Assembly (NCBI GenBank): GCA_938009055.1
Contig: CALLIO010000020.1
Coordinates: 1 to 8,007 of the forward strand
DNA from: an uncultured Altererythrobacter sp.
GTDB taxonomy: Bacteria; Pseudomonadota; Alphaproteobacteria; Sphingomonadales; Sphingomonadaceae
DNA: 8,007 nucleotides
Direction: 5' to 3'
Shown here: positions 5,791-8,007 of the stretch, piece after piece
Layout of the letters: each line of letters begins with the position of its first letter
Position numbering within the stretch: position 1 is the stretch's first letter
The notes under the pieces: generated by a model
The model's input: only the letters and a program-made list of their open reading frames with translations
The model's database searches: none
What the model was told of the DNA's origin: nothing
Position numbers and translations under genes: made by a program

Positions 5791-5794
5791 ACCT

Positions 5795-7501
5795 ATGGCA
5801 TCTTCAGCCAACCCAACGCGCGACGATTTCGAAGCGCTTCTCAACGAACAACTCGGCGGCGCAGGCGACCAAGGCTTTGAAGGCCGCGTCGTGATGGGCA
5901 CCATCACCGCGATCGAAGCTGGTCACGCAGTCATCGACGTAGGTCTCAAATCCGAAGGCCGCGTCTCTCTCAAAGAATTTGCCCGCGGCGATGAGCCACA
6001 CGGCCTTGAAGTCGGCGGCGAAGTCGAAGTCTATGTTGACCGCGTCGAAAACGCAGACGGCGAAGCCATGCTCAGCCGTGACCGCGCCCGCCGCGAAGCC
6101 GCATGGGACAAGCTGGAAAGCGAATTTGGCGAAAGCGCCCGCGTAGAAGGCCGTATCTTCGGCCGCGTCAAAGGCGGCTTCACTGTCGACCTCGACGGCG
6201 CTGTGGCCTTCCTGCCCGGTTCACAAGTCGATATCCGTCCTGTGCGCGATGTCGCGCCGCTGATGGATGTGCCTCAGCCCTTCCAGATCCTCAAAATGGA
6301 TCGCCGCCGCGGCAATATCGTTGTCTCGCGCCGCGCCGTTCTTGAAGAAACCCGCGCCGAACAGCGCAGCGAACTGATCGACAAGCTGGCCGAAGGTCAG
6401 GTCATCGACGGTGTGGTCAAGAACATCACCGATTACGGTGCCTTTGTGGATCTGGGCGGTATCGACGGCCTGCTCCACGTGACCGATATGAGCTACAAGC
6501 GCGTCAATCACCCATCCGAGCTGATCGAAATCGGCCAGACCGTGACTGTTCAAATCGTTCGCATCAACAACGAAACGCAGCGTATCTCCCTCGGTATGAA
6601 GCAGCTTGAAAGCGATCCTTGGGATGGCGTGGCTGCGAAATATCCAGTTGGCGCGAAGCTTTCCGGTACCGTCACCAACATCACCGAATATGGTGCATTT
6701 GTTGAGATCGAAGCGGGCATCGAAGGGCTCGTCCACGTTTCAGAAATGAGCTGGACCAAAAAGAACGTCTACCCTGGCAAGATCGTATCGACCAGCCAGG
6801 AAGTCGATGTTCTGGTTCTCGAAGTCGATAGCGAGAAGCGCCGCATTTCACTTGGCCTCAAGCAAGCTCAAGGCAATCCTTGGGAAGAATTTGCCGAGAA
6901 ATTCCCTGTTGGCGCGGAAGTCGATGGCGAAGTCAAAAACGCGACCGAATTCGGTCTCTTCATCGGTCTCGACGGCGATGTCGACGGCATGGTCCACATG
7001 TCGGATATCGCATGGGGAATCTCTGGCGAGGACGCACTGGCGCTCCACCGCAAGGGCGAAGAAGTCAAAGCGGTTGTTCTTGACGTTGATGTCGAGAAGG
7101 AGCGCATCAGCCTTGGTATGAAGCAGCTTGAGAAAGGCGCGCCAACAGAAGCGGGTGCAGCTGCTGCCGGTTCACTTCGCAAAGGTCAGACGGTTACGGT
7201 CACAGTCCTCGAAGTGCGCGATGGCGGGCTCGAAGTGCAAGTTGGCGAAGACGGCGCGACCGGCTTCATCAAGCGCTCCGACCTTGGCCGCGACCGCGAC
7301 GAGCAACGTCCCGATCGTTTCCAAACCGGTCAGAAGCTCGACGCTATGGTCACCGGCTTCGACCGTTCCAAGAAACCCAACTTCTCGGTCAAGGCGCGTC
7401 AGATCGCCGAAGAGAAAGAGGCAGTGGAGCAGTTCGGTTCTTCGGATTCGGGTGCATCACTCGGCGACATTTTGGGCGAAGCGCTCAAGAAGGAAGACTG
7501 A
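5795..7501 (+). CDS. rpsA: 30S ribosomal protein S1
   Basis: S1 binds mRNA on the 30S subunit and helps unfold and load messages. The 568-residue protein has six S1 (OB-fold) repeats at about 31-97, 115-181, 202-270, 287-357, 374-445 and 461-536. Repeats 3-5 have the clearest RNA-binding signature: ITDYGAFVDLGGIDGLLHVTDMS, ITEYGAFVEIEAGIEGLVHVSEMS and ATEFGLFIGLDGDVDGMVHMSDIA, each ending with RISLGMKQ or a variant. Repeats 1 and 2, the ribosome-anchoring ones in E. coli, are more divergent, as usual. A short tail ends in LGDILGEALKKED, also common in alphaproteobacterial S1. Length and domain number match a full proteobacterial S1 (E. coli 557). The start is the ATG at 5795, the natural N-terminus MASSANPTRDDFEALL. 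A strong stem-loop follows 15 bases after the stop. Confidence 0.98.
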   Translation: MASSANPTRDDFEALLNEQLGGAGDQGFEGRVVMGTITAIEAGHAVIDVGLKSEGRVSLKEFARGDEPHGLEVGGEVEVYVDRVENADGEAMLSRDRARREAAWDKLESEFGESARVEGRIFGRVKGGFTVDLDGAVAFLPGSQVDIRPVRDVAPLMDVPQPFQILKMDRRRGNIVVSRRAVLEETRAEQRSELIDKLAEGQVIDGVVKNITDYGAFVDLGGIDGLLHVTDMSYKRVNHPSELIEIGQTVTVQIVRINNETQRISLGMKQLESDPWDGVAAKYPVGAKLSGTVTNITEYGAFVEIEAGIEGLVHVSEMSWTKKNVYPGKIVSTSQEVDVLVLEVDSEKRRISLGLKQAQGNPWEEFAEKFPVGAEVDGEVKNATEFGLFIGLDGDVDGMVHMSDIAWGISGEDALALHRKGEEVKAVVLDVDVEKERISLGMKQLEKGAPTEAGAAAAGSLRKGQTVTVTVLEVRDGGLEVQVGEDGATGFIKRSDLGRDRDEQRPDRFQTGQKLDAMVTGFDRSKKPNFSVKARQIAEEKEAVEQFGSSDSGASLGDILGEALKKED

Positions 7502-7516
7502 TATTTGGTTTGGATT

Positions 7517-7540
7517 GCGAGGGATCGTCCGATCCCTCGC
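7517..7540 (+). terminator. Strong stem-loop after rpsA (probable terminator)
   Basis: GCGAGGGATC (7517-7526) and its exact complement (7531-7540) form a 10-pair stem with a four-base GTCC loop, 15 bases past the rpsA stop. No T-run follows. It is the strongest hairpin in the gap and sits where rpsA transcription should end or be protected from 3' decay. A second, smaller hairpin CGGCC/GGCCG (7545-7559) comes next. Confidence 0.55.
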
Positions 7541-7598
7541 CGTCCGGCCTAACCGGCCGTCGCGCAGTCGCGCTCTGACTGCCGTGACCAAGATCAAT

Positions 7599-7693
7599 CG
7601 GTTGCGCAGCAACCGCAAGGTCGACTGGCCGCCCGCAGGGCCGAAAAGCCCGAGGATAGTCAAGGCTGCGGACGCAGCCGCTGGCGCTTGAGG
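7599..7693. repeat. Palindrome-rich module, probable interspersed repeat
   Basis: Several short perfect inverted repeats are packed together: CGGTTGC-GCA-GCAACCG (7599-7615), GCCC-GCA-GGGC (7631-7641), GGGC/GCCC (7638-7651), and GGCTGC-GGAC-GCAGCC (7664-7679). The block ends near GCTTGAGG. Composition and modular hairpins resemble extragenic palindromic elements of sphingomonads. One plus-strand frame is open through it and ends VKAADAAAGA, but nothing supports a gene. The repeat nature is inferred from pattern, not from copies seen in this window. Confidence 0.5.
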
Positions 7694-7747
7694 CTCAAAC
7701 AACCCGCGGGCCTTTCCTCTTGGGTCCCGCCGCGCTAGGCTGCGCGC

Positions 7748-8007
7748 ATGACTTTAGAAATCCACCAGTTCGAATGCCTCGACGACAATTACGGCTATCT
7801 CGTCCACGATAGCGAGAGCGGCAAGACGACCTGCATCGATACGCCCGATGCCGATGTTTATTTGGCGCAGGCCAAGGCCAAGGGCTGGACGATCAGCCAC
7901 ATCTGGAACACCCATTGGCATCCCGATCATGCGGGCGGGAACGAAGCGATCCAGAAGGCGACCGGCTGCGTAATTGTCGGGCCGCAAGAAGTCACAAAAA
8001 TCGCCCC
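7748..8007 (+). CDS. gloB: Hydroxyacylglutathione hydrolase (glyoxalase II), partial
   Basis: Glyoxalase II hydrolyses S-lactoylglutathione to D-lactate and glutathione, completing methylglyoxal detoxification in the cytoplasm. Only the first 86 codons are in the window. The N-terminus MTLEIHQFECLDDNYGYLVH has the family core DNYxYL. The metallo-beta-lactamase metal motif THxHxDH appears as THWHPDHAGGN (55-65), which binds the two-metal centre. The ATG at 7748 fits the expected family start, but only a weak AGG (7736-7738) lies 9 bases upstream. The rest, with the remaining metal ligands and the substrate-binding helical domain, is beyond the right edge. Another metallo-beta-lactamase-fold hydrolase cannot be fully excluded, but the DNYGYL start strongly favours GloB. 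Confidence 0.9.
   Translation, partial: MTLEIHQFECLDDNYGYLVHDSESGKTTCIDTPDADVYLAQAKAKGWTISHIWNTHWHPDHAGGNEAIQKATGCVIVGPQEVTKIA

Larger units (their letters stand above)
5425..5794. other. Gene-free 370-base region between cmk and rpsA
   Basis: It begins with six T (5425-5430) directly after the cmk stop, without a convincing stem before them. The first part (about 5436-5640) is rich in GCTCGC motifs, includes the palindrome CGCCGGCG (5444-5451), and has CCCTATCG (5482-5489) as an inverted partner of CGATAGGG (5552-5559), with CCCTATC again at 5612-5618. It looks like a degenerate interspersed repeat rather than a gene. The short frame at 5433-5663 has no recognisable domain. The second part (about 5689-5794) is the structured rpsA leader. 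A rpsA promoter should lie between, but the only -35-like hexamer I note (TTGAAA, 5646-5651) has no good -10. Confidence 0.6.

Noticed and set aside
7128..7691. Arg/Ser-rich frame overlapping the 3' half of rpsA and the palindrome block
   Set aside because: Most of it lies out of frame inside rpsA, and composition and lack of domains mark it as a shadow. Only the repeat-like end is noted separately.
1..8007. Search for a new defence, mobile or biosynthetic system
   Set aside because: All sizeable coding frames are conserved housekeeping genes in familiar order. No transposase, integrase, CRISPR-like array, toxin-antitoxin pair or unknown gene cluster is visible.

Overview
This window is a housekeeping locus from an alphaproteobacterium, most likely a member of the Sphingomonadales (Erythrobacter or Sphingomonas type). 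That placement is inferred from the GC-rich sequence, the TIGR02300 (FYDLN acid domain) gene beside aroA-cmk-rpsA, a class II AroA, and an S16 protein with a long Ala/Glu/Pro tail. No database search was possible.

Left part (1-2557, minus strand): a translation and secretion operon read right to left, ffh (SRP GTPase), rpsP (ribosomal protein S16), then rimM (16S rRNA maturation factor, cut by the left edge). The gaps are 33 and 8 bases. In many bacteria trmD and rplS follow, and they would lie beyond position 1. Upstream of ffh (2558-2826) there is no gene. That stretch holds a perfect 23-base palindrome flanked by TTCCC/GGGAA arms and a hairpin just after the tRNA.

Middle (2827-3310, minus strand): a complete tRNA-Ala(GGC) with encoded CCA, then a small zinc-ribbon/acidic-tail protein of the TIGR02300 family. 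A short divergent region (3311-3463) separates it from the plus-strand genes.

Right part (3464-8007, plus strand): aroA (EPSP synthase) overlaps cmk (CMP kinase) by four bases. A 370-base gene-free stretch follows, apparently with repeat-like sequence and then a structured leader, and then rpsA (ribosomal protein S1, six S1 domains). After rpsA comes a strong stem-loop, a cluster of palindromes that looks like an interspersed repeat, and the start of gloB (glyoxalase II), cut by the right edge.

The genes serve protein synthesis and targeting (ffh, rpsP, rimM, tRNA-Ala, rpsA), aromatic amino acid synthesis (aroA), nucleotide metabolism (cmk) and methylglyoxal detoxification (gloB). I see no phage, transposon, CRISPR array, defence island or unknown multi-gene system. 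The points worth a second look are in the noncoding DNA (palindromes upstream of ffh, at the rpsA ribosome-binding site and after rpsA), the pentapeptide-repeat tail of S16, and the missing ATG at the aroA start.
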